19,640 nucleotides of DNA from Clostridiales bacterium (lineage in GTDB: Bacteria; Bacillota; Clostridia; Oscillospirales; Oscillospiraceae): NCBI GenBank assembly GCA_009774055.1, contig VSNB01000025.1, positions 1 to 19,640 of the forward strand, in the 5' to 3' direction. The position numbers and the translations under genes were made by a program. A model generated the notes under the pieces. It worked only from the letters and a program-made list of their open reading frames with translations, made no database searches and was not told the origin of the DNA. Below, one piece after another: positions 14,237 to 19,640 of this stretch (positions are counted from its first letter, which is position 1; every line of letters begins with the position of its first letter).

Positions 14237-16867
14237 TTACTTTGCCCGTATGACCACCAGGGCTTTGCAGATTTCCGCACGGGTGATGGCGGCGGAGGGC
14301 TGGAGCTTGCCGTCCCGGCCGTCCAGCGCGCCCTTGTTTATCAGAATGCGGAAGTAGGACAGGGCGTACTCCGGCACCCGGTCCGCGTCCGGATACTCAT
14401 CAAAGCCCAGGGGCAGGCCGGAGGCGGCCAGCAGATGCTTCGTCACTTCGACTCCGCCGCCGGAGGGTCTGGACACCAGCCAGCCCGGCAGCTCCGTGTC
14501 AGCGGGGGGCGCTTCCTCCCCGCCGGGCTCCGGCTCCGGGCCAAGGTCCGGCCCGGCGTCCGGTTCCGCTTCAGTTCCAGGCGCTTCACCCGGGGTTCCC
14601 TCCTCCGGGGCCTCCGTCAGTCCCAGGGCGCGGCCCAGCATCGCCGCCGCCTGAGCCCTTTCCAGGGGGGCCTGGGGGTCGAAGTGGGTGGCGTCCACGC
14701 CATTGACGATGCCCCGGCTGTACATGGCCCGGATGGCGCCGCCGGCCCAGGACTCCACGCCCTGGAGGTCCTTGAAGGGTGTGTCCGTTCCGGCGTACTC
14801 CGCCGTGTCGATGCCCAGATACCGGGCCAGCAGCACGGAGAACTCCGCCCGGCTGAGGCTCCGCTCGGGGTAGGCGTAAAGCTTTCCGTCCTCTGCCGCC
14901 TCGCCGGTGAGGACCTTCTGTTGGTAGAGCTGGCCCATGTAGGCTTCCGCCCAGTGGTTCTTCAGGTCGGAGAAGGGGTGGTTGGCCTCCACCGTCACCG
15001 GGATATCAGTCCAGACGCCGCCCCGGGTGGCGGTGATAGTTCCAGTCCCCGCCTGATTGGAGGCGGTGAAGAGGCCGTGCTCATCAATGGTCCCCAGCTT
15101 GGGGTCCACAGACCAGTTTACGTCCTCCGGGAAAATTTCCAGGGAGCGGTGGTTGTAGGAGGCGGAAACCTTCATCTGCACAGTATTTCCGGCGATCACG
15201 CTGACGGAGGAAGCGCCGTCAGCGGCCCGCAGGGACATGGAGCTGGGAGCGTTCACCACCAGAATGTCCCGCTGAGCGGAGAAGCCCTCATAGGCGGCGG
15301 TAACGGTGACCAGCCCGCCCTGCTGGGGCGCGGTAAAGAGGCCGTCCACAACCTCGCCGGCGGTGGCGTAGTAGGTGAGAGGCAGGCTCATGGGGTAGTA
15401 ATGGCTGTCCGTCACATTGGCGGCCAGCTTCACGGTGTGGCCCGCCAGCACCGCCGGAGCGGCGGCGGAGAGGTACACTCCCGCCGGCTCGCCGGTGACC
15501 CCGCCGGGTGCCAGCAGGACCAGATGGTTGGTCACTTTCCGCTGGGCCTTGTCGCTGGGGGAGTTGAGCAGCTTGGCGGAGGAGGCGTCCGGCAGGGCCG
15601 CCGCCGCCGTAGTGGAGCCGCCGCCGTCCAGGCACAGGGCCGTGACGCAGCCCAGCTCCACCATCCGCTGGGCCAGCACGCCCAGGGACGCGCCCATGCT
15701 GACCGTGTTCTGCCGTCCGTCCAGGGCGTAGAACACTACCTCGCCGCTGGCCTTCACGCCCACGGCGGTGCGGGGGGCGGCGGATACTTCGAAGTCGCTT
15801 TTGGCAACGCCGTTCTCCACCAGGGAGTAGTAGGCCCCGATGGCCTCGGTGACCTGGCTCCAGCTGGGGTCGGGGGTGGTGAAGGAAATGGTGACCACCT
15901 CCCCCGGCGTCAGGGACCGGAGGAAGGCCACGCCCTCGGTGTACCCGTTGACGTCGGCGGTAAGCAGCACCTGATTTTCCGCCAGGGTGCGGACCTGGGC
16001 GTCCTCTGTCACCTCGGTGACCTGCAGGTACAGCTCCCCGCCGATGGCGGCTCTGCCGCCCGCGACGGTGGCCAGTACGTTCACGCCGTCGGAGGCCACG
16101 GAGGAGCCGGTGGAGTGGTCGTCCCGGTAATCGTAGGTGAGCATGGTCACGCCGGCCTTGCTGACCCGGGGCTTGTTGAGGGAGGCCAGCTTCGCGCTGC
16201 GGCCTGTGGCGGAGGCCGTGATGGACAGCTTGGGGGAGCCCATGACGGCGCTGCCGTCGGCCCGGAAGCCTACGGCGTAATACTCCGAGGAGCCGGAGAG
16301 CAGCTCCCCGTCGGACACCAGGATGCCCAGGGGGTAGCCGGTGGAGGTGTCGTAGAAATCGCCGTTGATGGCGCCCACCACCCGATAGCCCTGGCTTTCG
16401 TATTTCTTCACCGCGTCGCCCACGGTGCTCCGGCCGCAGACGGACGCGCCGTAGGAGGCCACGGGCCGCACGCCGGTTGCAAGGACGCCGTAGGGGTCCT
16501 GGTAGGGATCGTTGTAGGAGTCTCCGTAGGAATCGCCGTTGGAGCCGGCGTCATTCCCTCCGTCCTGGCCGGGGAGCACCCAGGAGGGCGGCTGACCGGC
16601 GTCGGAGGAGGGGAACTGGGTCGGATTTCCCCAGGCGGAGGGCAGGTTCCCGCCGATGCCAGGGGTGTAGGTGAAGAAGTACTCGTGGCGGGGCTTGTCA
16701 TAGCTGCCGCTCCAGAATATGTTCTCGCTGTAGGTTACGCCCTCCTGCAGGGGGGTGTCCCGCAGCCATACGTCGCTTCCATAGGCGCTGGACGCGGCCC
16801 GGGCTGAAGCGGGAAGCAGCGCCAGCGCCAGGGCCAGAGAGAGGACCAGGGATAATGCACGTTTCAT
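14237..16867 (-). CDS. Exported phosphodiester glycosidase (NAGPA-like) with Ig-like and three SLH domains
   Basis: Surface protein of 876 residues. A signal peptide occupies 1-24 (MKRALSLVLSLALALALLPA, then SARA). A Gly/Asn/Tyr-rich low-complexity insert (about 72-127) contains short repeats such as GDSYGDSYNDPYQDPYG. Residues about 140-455 are the phosphodiester glycosidase domain, with GAINGDFYD (165-173), PRTAVGVKASGEV (365-377) and LCLDGGGSTT (411-420). Two Ig-like domains follow (about 460-540 and 545-628), then SLH1 (630-688) and SLH2 (697-750). A 50-residue acidic, proline-rich linker (752-800) precedes SLH3 (823-876). SLH domains bind secondary wall polymer; the enzyme domain removes phosphodiester-linked sugars in known relatives. 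The start is fixed by AAGGAGAT before the ATG and by the signal peptide, although the frame stays open about 100 codons upstream. It lies opposite to its neighbours, with its own promoter. Confidence 0.92.
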   Translation of the reverse strand: MKRALSLVLSLALALALLPASARAASSAYGSDVWLRDTPLQEGVTYSENIFWSGSYDKPRHEYFFTYTPGIGGNLPSAWGNPTQFPSSDAGQPPSWVLPGQDGGNDAGSNGDSYGDSYNDPYQDPYGVLATGVRPVASYGASVCGRSTVGDAVKKYESQGYRVVGAINGDFYDTSTGYPLGILVSDGELLSGSSEYYAVGFRADGSAVMGSPKLSITASATGRSAKLASLNKPRVSKAGVTMLTYDYRDDHSTGSSVASDGVNVLATVAGGRAAIGGELYLQVTEVTEDAQVRTLAENQVLLTADVNGYTEGVAFLRSLTPGEVVTISFTTPDPSWSQVTEAIGAYYSLVENGVAKSDFEVSAAPRTAVGVKASGEVVFYALDGRQNTVSMGASLGVLAQRMVELGCVTALCLDGGGSTTAAAALPDASSAKLLNSPSDKAQRKVTNHLVLLAPGGVTGEPAGVYLSAAAPAVLAGHTVKLAANVTDSHYYPMSLPLTYYATAGEVVDGLFTAPQQGGLVTVTAAYEGFSAQRDILVVNAPSSMSLRAADGASSVSVIAGNTVQMKVSASYNHRSLEIFPEDVNWSVDPKLGTIDEHGLFTASNQAGTGTITATRGGVWTDIPVTVEANHPFSDLKNHWAEAYMGQLYQQKVLTGEAAEDGKLYAYPERSLSRAEFSVLLARYLGIDTAEYAGTDTPFKDLQGVESWAGGAIRAMYSRGIVNGVDATHFDPQAPLERAQAAAMLGRALGLTEAPEEGTPGEAPGTEAEPDAGPDLGPEPEPGGEEAPPADTELPGWLVSRPSGGGVEVTKHLLAASGLPLGFDEYPDADRVPEYALSYFRILINKGALDGRDGKLQPSAAITRAEICKALVVIRAK

Positions 16868-16913
16868 GGGATCTCCTTTTCTTTCCGCTAGTGATAGGGT
16901 GTGAATCCCCCAC

Positions 16914-16942
16914 ACTATACCATAATTGCACACTATTGTCCA
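16914..16942 (-). promoter_or_regulatory. Promoter of the SLH/glycosidase gene
   Basis: Reading the minus strand: TGGACA (16942-16937), a 17-base spacer and TATAGT (16919-16914), about 47 bases before the start codon. A good match to the sigma-A consensus, which also argues against the longer upstream reading frame being translated. Confidence 0.75.
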
Positions 16943-17032
16943 CCGTCTCCATCGGGAGGTAACGGAAATGTAACATTCCAATAGCTGGAAGCATAGGATA
17001 CTGCGGGCAGGAAATCCCGGTGTCCTGCGGCC

Positions 17033-17112
17033 CCGCCGCGCATTTTGCCGGAGGGGGCCGTATAAAATCCGCGGCGGCGTGGGAGAATGATAGTGGCCCG
17101 AGCGCTTCGGGC
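17033..17112. promoter_or_regulatory. Divergent intergenic region with two inverted repeats upstream of mazF
   Basis: CCGCCGCG (17033-17040) pairs with CGCGGCGG (17070-17077), flanking a TATAAA. GCCCGA (17096-17101) pairs with TCGGGC (17107-17112) around GCGCT. These could be operator sites or RNA stems of the toxin gene. I cannot identify a clear -35/-10 pair for mazF. Confidence 0.3.
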
Positions 17113-17138
17113 ACTTCTTCCGGCGGAGTGTGAACTTT

Positions 17139-17504
17139 GTGGATACAAGCGTAAAACGCGGCGACATCTATTATGCCGACCTCAGCCCGGTGGTAGGGAG
17201 TGAGCAGGGCGGCGTCCGTCCCGTGCTGATCGTTCAAAACGATACAGGGAACCGATACAGCCCCACGGTCATCGTGGCGGCCATCACCAGCCAGACGGGA
17301 AAGGCGAAGCTGCCGACCCACATAGAATTGGCAGCGCAAAACTATGGACTTACCCGTGATTCTGTGGTATTATTGGAACAGATCCGCACGCTGGATAAGC
17401 GCCGTCTGCGGGAAAAGATGGGGCGCGTGGACAGGGAACTGATGGACAGAGTGGACGCGGCCATCGCGGTCAGCTTCGGTCTGCACAGCGAGAGACTCGT
17501 ATAA
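17139..17504 (+). CDS. mazF: MazF/PemK-family endoribonuclease toxin (NdoA-like)
   Basis: Sequence-specific mRNA interferase. RGDIYYADLSPVVGSEQGGVRPVL is almost identical to Bacillus NdoA as I remember it, as are GNRYSPTVIVAAIT, KAKLPTHIE, and RDSVVLLEQIRTLDK with the conserved Gln-Ile-Arg-Thr. The catalytic Arg and Thr of the family appear present, so it should be active. It makes about 121 residues from the GTG at 17139, which I prefer because GGCGGAG (17122-17128) is ten bases upstream. An in-frame GTG at 17130 is possible but too close to that site. In B. subtilis the antitoxin lies directly upstream. Here no small antitoxin ORF fits the 260-base gap, and the upstream gene runs the other way. 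The partner may be elsewhere in the genome. Confidence 0.92.
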   Translation: MDTSVKRGDIYYADLSPVVGSEQGGVRPVLIVQNDTGNRYSPTVIVAAITSQTGKAKLPTHIELAAQNYGLTRDSVVLLEQIRTLDKRRLREKMGRVDRELMDRVDAAIAVSFGLHSERLV

Positions 17505-17527
17505 TCACGGGCAGCGGAAAAAGCAAG

Positions 17528-17563
17528 GGGCCTGCGGCCGGGCGAAGGTTTGGACGCAGGCCC
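17528..17563 (+). repeat. Hairpin after mazF
   Basis: GGGCCTGCG (17528-17536) pairs perfectly with CGCAGGCCC (17555-17563) around an 18-base loop. No U-tract follows, so it may be a read-through stem between mazF and the exported-protein gene rather than a terminator. Confidence 0.4.
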
Positions 17564-17594
17564 GTGGACACCATGGATACATAAGGAAAACACG

Positions 17595-18065
17595 ATGAAC
17601 AGGAAAAAAATTCGCACGACCCTATGCGCCCTGCTGGCTTTGGCGGGGCTGACCGCCATCGCCTCCACCGCCTCCGGCGGCGCGGGCTCCCAGGCCGATC
17701 CCCTGGTGACCCTCAGCTACCTCACGGAAACCTTTACCGGACAGGTAATGGAGCGGGTGGACGAGCGCATTGTCCAGCGCAACGCCGCGCTGTCGGCGGA
17801 GCTGGGCGGCGCGTATGCCGCCGTGACCCTCTCCGCCGGACAAACCCTGTACGGGGAGGCGGGCTGTGAGGTGCTGCTGCGCTCCGGGGCGGCCAGCTGC
17901 GCTGCGGCTTCCGCTCCCGGCCTGGTGGACGCCACTGCCGGGAGGACCCTTTCCGGCGGCGCATCCCTTCAGAAAAACCACTTGTACCTGATGACGGACA
18001 GTCGGGCGGTGACCGCCGCCTCCGGCGCCGCGCTGCTGGTGCGGGGCGGCTATACGATCCGATAA
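17595..18065 (+). CDS. Small exported protein of unknown function
   Basis: A 156-residue protein. The N-terminal signal sequence MNRKKIRTTLCALLALAGLT and the following ASTASGG suggest export. The mature part begins SQADPLVTLSYLTETFTGQVMERVDERI, a likely helical segment, followed by short strands (GQTLYGEAGCEVLLRSGAAS, NHLYLMTDSRAV, ALLVRGGYTIR). I recall this layout (a DPLVTLSYL opening, a middle with LRSG, a conserved NHLY/L segment and a terminal RGGY) from uncharacterised exported proteins of Clostridia, but I cannot name a family and give no function. ATG 17595 is chosen over an earlier in-frame ATG because AAGGAAAA lies just upstream and the signal peptide starts there. Transcription may come from mazF. 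The two cysteines after the signal (QTLYGEAGC, AASC) could form a disulfide. Confidence 0.75.
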   Translation: MNRKKIRTTLCALLALAGLTAIASTASGGAGSQADPLVTLSYLTETFTGQVMERVDERIVQRNAALSAELGGAYAAVTLSAGQTLYGEAGCEVLLRSGAASCAAASAPGLVDATAGRTLSGGASLQKNHLYLMTDSRAVTAASGAALLVRGGYTIR

Positions 18066-18120
18066 AAATGGACGGGCCCTGTCCGCTCCCGCGGCGGGCC
18101 CCGCAGAAGGGGGCTGGAGT

Positions 18121-18294
18121 ATGAGGCTGCTGGACTGCGTCGACCAGGACATCGACTATATCGGCGGCAAGCTGACGACGTATAAGAACCTGCATTCACA
18201 GGCGATGAACGGTGTCTGGCCGGGGCTTTTACCGCCCTGCCGCTCAGGTTCTAAAATTTCTGGTTGTATTTTCTGGAAAAAGGTGATACAATAA
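18121..18294 (+). CDS. Doubtful small ORF, possibly a gene remnant
   Basis: A 57-codon ORF (MRLLDCVDQDIDYIGGKLTT, then YKNLHSQAMNG) with a purine-rich AGAAGGGGGCTGGAG just before the ATG. The first 31 residues look protein-like: helical and charged. The rest turns into an implausible tail, and the last codons lie inside the promoter of the next gene. It may be the 5' remnant of a truncated gene or a chance ORF. No homologue is recognised. Confidence 0.3.
   Translation: MRLLDCVDQDIDYIGGKLTTYKNLHSQAMNGVWPGLLPPCRSGSKISGCIFWKKVIQ
18264..18292 (+). promoter_or_regulatory. Promoter of asp23-nusB
   Basis: TTGTAT (18264-18269), a 17-base spacer and TACAAT (18287-18292), some 45 bases before the Asp23 start. 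Near-consensus sigma-A type. Confidence 0.8.
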
Positions 18295-18336
18295 AAAAGC
18301 TGAATTCACTAATACCCCGAAGGAGTGTTTGATTTT

Positions 18337-18678
18337 ATGGGCGAGAACAAGGATTACATGACCCATCCCGAAGAGCTGGGCTCCATTCATATTTCCGAGG
18401 ACGTACTGGCCTCCCTGGCCGCCGGGGCCGCCGCCGAGGTGGAAGGCATCAGCGGCCTGATGAACGTGGCCGCCAAGAAGTCCGGGACCCGGGGCGTGCG
18501 TCTGGCTGTGGACGAGGACGGGGCAGTAGTGGACCTGTACGTGATGATCCGCTATGGCTACGCCATTCCCGAGGTAGCCGGCAAGCTGCAGGGCGGCGTG
18601 TCCGGCGCCATCGAGTCCATGACGGGGTTTGCGGTGAAGGCCGTGAACGTCCATGTGGGCGGCGTCAGCTTCCAGTAA
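18337..18678 (+). CDS. Asp23/Gls24 family protein (YqhY-like)
   Basis: A 113-residue protein of the Asp23/Gls24 family. The signature is visible as GSIHISEDVLASLAAGAAAEVEGISGL, then VRLAVDEDGAVVDLYVMIRYGYAIPEVAGKLQGGV and SMTGFAVKAVNVHVGGVSF. In Firmicutes the YqhY member sits beside nusB and the acetyl-CoA carboxylase genes, where it is linked to control of fatty acid synthesis; only nusB is in view here. AAGGAG (18320-18325) precedes the ATG by 11 bases. An in-frame GTG at 18325 overlaps that site and is unlikely to be used. It is transcribed from its own promoter and is probably cotranscribed with nusB, 43 bases downstream. Confidence 0.93.
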   Translation: MGENKDYMTHPEELGSIHISEDVLASLAAGAAAEVEGISGLMNVAAKKSGTRGVRLAVDEDGAVVDLYVMIRYGYAIPEVAGKLQGGVSGAIESMTGFAVKAVNVHVGGVSFQ

Positions 18679-18721
18679 GGACTGCGGTTTGTGTGTGGAT
18701 TGAGAGAGAAAAGGATCACCC

Positions 18722-19171
18722 ATGATTAGAAATGTAGCCAGAGAGATTGCCATGCATCTCTCCTACGAGTTGAGCTTTACCGGACTGACCGCCGACGAGC
18801 TTTTGGAGCAGCGGCTGAGCAGCCCCCATTTCGAGGCTCTGGCCCCGGAGTACGAGGTTTACGGCGAGCTGCCCGGTCCCAGCCAGAAGGCGTACATCTG
18901 CAAGCTGGTCAAGGGCATTGCCGCCCACGGCTACGAGCTGGACCAGTATATTGAGAAATATGCCAAGGGCTGGCGGTTTGAGCGAATTCCCCTGGTAGCG
19001 GGCGCGATCATGCGCCTGGCCATGTATGAGATTTTGTATATGCCGGAGATCCCCAACGGTGCGGCCATTAACGAGGCGGTTGAGATTGCTAAGAAGTATG
19101 AGACGCCGGAGGTGGTTCGTTTTATCAACGGGATTTTGGGGAATTTTGTACGGAACGAAGCGGTAGAATAA
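18722..19171 (+). CDS. nusB: Transcription antitermination factor NusB
   Basis: Small all-helical RNA-binding protein that, with NusE (S10), binds boxA in rRNA leader transcripts and prevents premature termination. The 149 residues fit the family. Characteristic parts: REIAMHLSYELSF at the N-terminus (replacing the RR-A-Q-LY-D version), the central LVKGIAAHGYELDQYIEKYAKGWRFERIPLVAGAIMRLAMYEI, and the conserved IPNGAAINEAVEIAKKYETPEVVRFINGILGNF. A ribosome binding site (GAGAGAAAAGGA) precedes the ATG. A strong terminator directly follows. The asp23-nusB order is the same as the Bacillus yqhY-nusB pair, which supports both calls. Confidence 0.95.
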   Translation: MIRNVAREIAMHLSYELSFTGLTADELLEQRLSSPHFEALAPEYEVYGELPGPSQKAYICKLVKGIAAHGYELDQYIEKYAKGWRFERIPLVAGAIMRLAMYEILYMPEIPNGAAINEAVEIAKKYETPEVVRFINGILGNFVRNEAVE

Positions 19172-19172
19172 G

Positions 19173-19204
19173 AAAAAGGGCGCACGTCGGTGCGCCCTTT
19201 TTTA
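19173..19204 (+). terminator. Intrinsic terminator after nusB
   Basis: GGGCGCAC (19178-19185), loop GTCG, GTGCGCCC (19190-19197), preceded by AAAAA and followed by seven T. A textbook Rho-independent terminator that could also act in the reverse direction. Confidence 0.93.
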
Positions 19205-19640
19205 ACAGGGGCAGTTCTCTTCGCCGCCTCCGGGCGGCGAACGGGAGATTCTTCTCGAATCGGCCCGGGACCTGCGCGGCCCCGGACTCCGCGCCTACTT
19301 TTGCCGCGCGGCAAAAGTAGGCAAAAACGCGCTTGAACCTACGGTTCAAGACTCCCTTAGACGGGCAGGCGCGTACGCGCCTTTGCCCTATACGGGGGAT
19401 AAAGGACTGTGCGGCGGGTTTGGTTGACAGGCGAAGCCTCCGAATGTCCGATCCTACGGGTATCTAATCTAGTGGCTTGGCGGTTAACCAACTCCGCCTG
19501 CCGGCCTGTTAAAGGGGTAGAGTCTGCTAGGGGGACCGTCTAACGCAACTGCCCCGGGATATCCAGCGTGTAAGACGGTAGGGTCTGCGTTTACATCCTC
19601 AAATAGACGCTTCGCCCGATCCATGGGAGCCGCCTGCTTC
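19205..19640. repeat. Gene-free region with several perfect palindromes
   Basis: No credible gene is present on either strand. Four strong inverted repeats occur in 160 bases. TTCGCCGCC / GGCGGCGAA is at 19221-19242. A 28-base perfect palindrome, CCTACTTTTGCC-GCGC-GGCAAAAGTAGG, is at 19294-19321. CTTGAACC-TAC-GGTTCAAG is at 19332-19350. AGGCGCGTACGCGCCT is at 19367-19382. A further imperfect stem pairs ACCGTCT (19535-19541) with AGACGGT (19573-19579). The look is that of an interspersed intergenic repeat, or of a structured RNA running past the window end. I do not recognise a named family and see no tRNA or rRNA. Confidence 0.6.

Noticed and set aside
17137..17149. 12-base match (reverse complement) between the mazF start and bases 1-12 of the window
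   Set aside because: Too short and unextended. With all pairwise 12-mers in 19.6 kb, such a match is expected by chance.
16868..17167. Longer N-terminus for the SLH protein (frame open a further 100 codons)
   Set aside because: A good promoter lies within it, the signal peptide and ribosome binding site fit the ATG at 16867, and the extra region has no protein character.
19332..19360. GGTTCAAG resembling a tRNA T-loop
   Set aside because: It is half of a perfect palindrome. No acceptor stem, D arm or anticodon arm can be placed around it.
19451..19475. CCTACGGGTATCTAATCT resembles the complement of a universal 16S rRNA segment
   Set aside because: The flanking bases do not match 16S on either side, so it is too short to support an rRNA fragment.

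Overview
The window looks like chromosome of a GC-rich, spore-forming-type Clostridium relative (class Clostridia, most likely the Oscillospiraceae/Flavonifractor-Lawsonibacter neighbourhood). The basis is gene content: a SCIFF/ranthipeptide locus, an Asp23-nusB pair, an endoribonuclease very like Bacillus NdoA, SLH-anchored surface proteins, Gram-positive AGGAGG ribosome binding sites and strong sigma-A-type promoters. The species assignment is inference; I could not search a database.

Layout. Positions 1-300 are AT-rich and carry terminal-inverted-repeat ends, including a complete 174-bp MITE-like element just upstream of the trpS promoter. Two tandem tryptophanyl-tRNA synthetase genes follow (382-2435). 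They run into a cell-envelope polymer group: a WecA/TagO-type GlcNAc-1-phosphate transferase, a UDP-GlcNAc 2-epimerase and a membrane-anchored protein (2452-5516). A new promoter at 5581 starts a ranthipeptide locus: the 48-residue SCIFF precursor (too short for ordinary gene callers), a strong hairpin, the radical SAM/SPASM maturase, an overlapping PLP-dependent Orn/Lys/Arg-decarboxylase-type gene, and a large M16C metallopeptidase (5672-11588).

Next comes the most unusual gene (11608-14166). Its 852-residue product joins a C5-DNA-methyltransferase-like domain, in which every recognisable catalytic motif is eroded, to an ABC/OLD-type ATPase and a TOPRIM-like C-terminal region. It has the architecture of an anti-phage or genome-surveillance protein with a pseudo-methyltransferase sensor. 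The N-terminal half is less GC-rich than its neighbours. A 15-bp-stem terminator separates it from a convergent gene for a large exported phosphodiester-glycosidase/SLH protein (14237-16867, minus strand).

Divergent from that gene are an apparently orphan MazF/NdoA toxin, a small exported protein, a doubtful small ORF, and then, under its own promoter, Asp23/Gls24 and NusB with a clear terminator. The final 440 bases hold no gene I can support but are dense in perfect palindromes.

How the parts connect. The WecA/epimerase pair probably makes the ManNAc-containing wall polymer to which SLH proteins bind. The SCIFF precursor and maturase form a complete modification pair, and the peptidase and decarboxylase downstream are candidate, unproven, accessory functions. 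The pseudo-methyltransferase ATPase is probably an acquired accessory gene at the end of that transcription unit.
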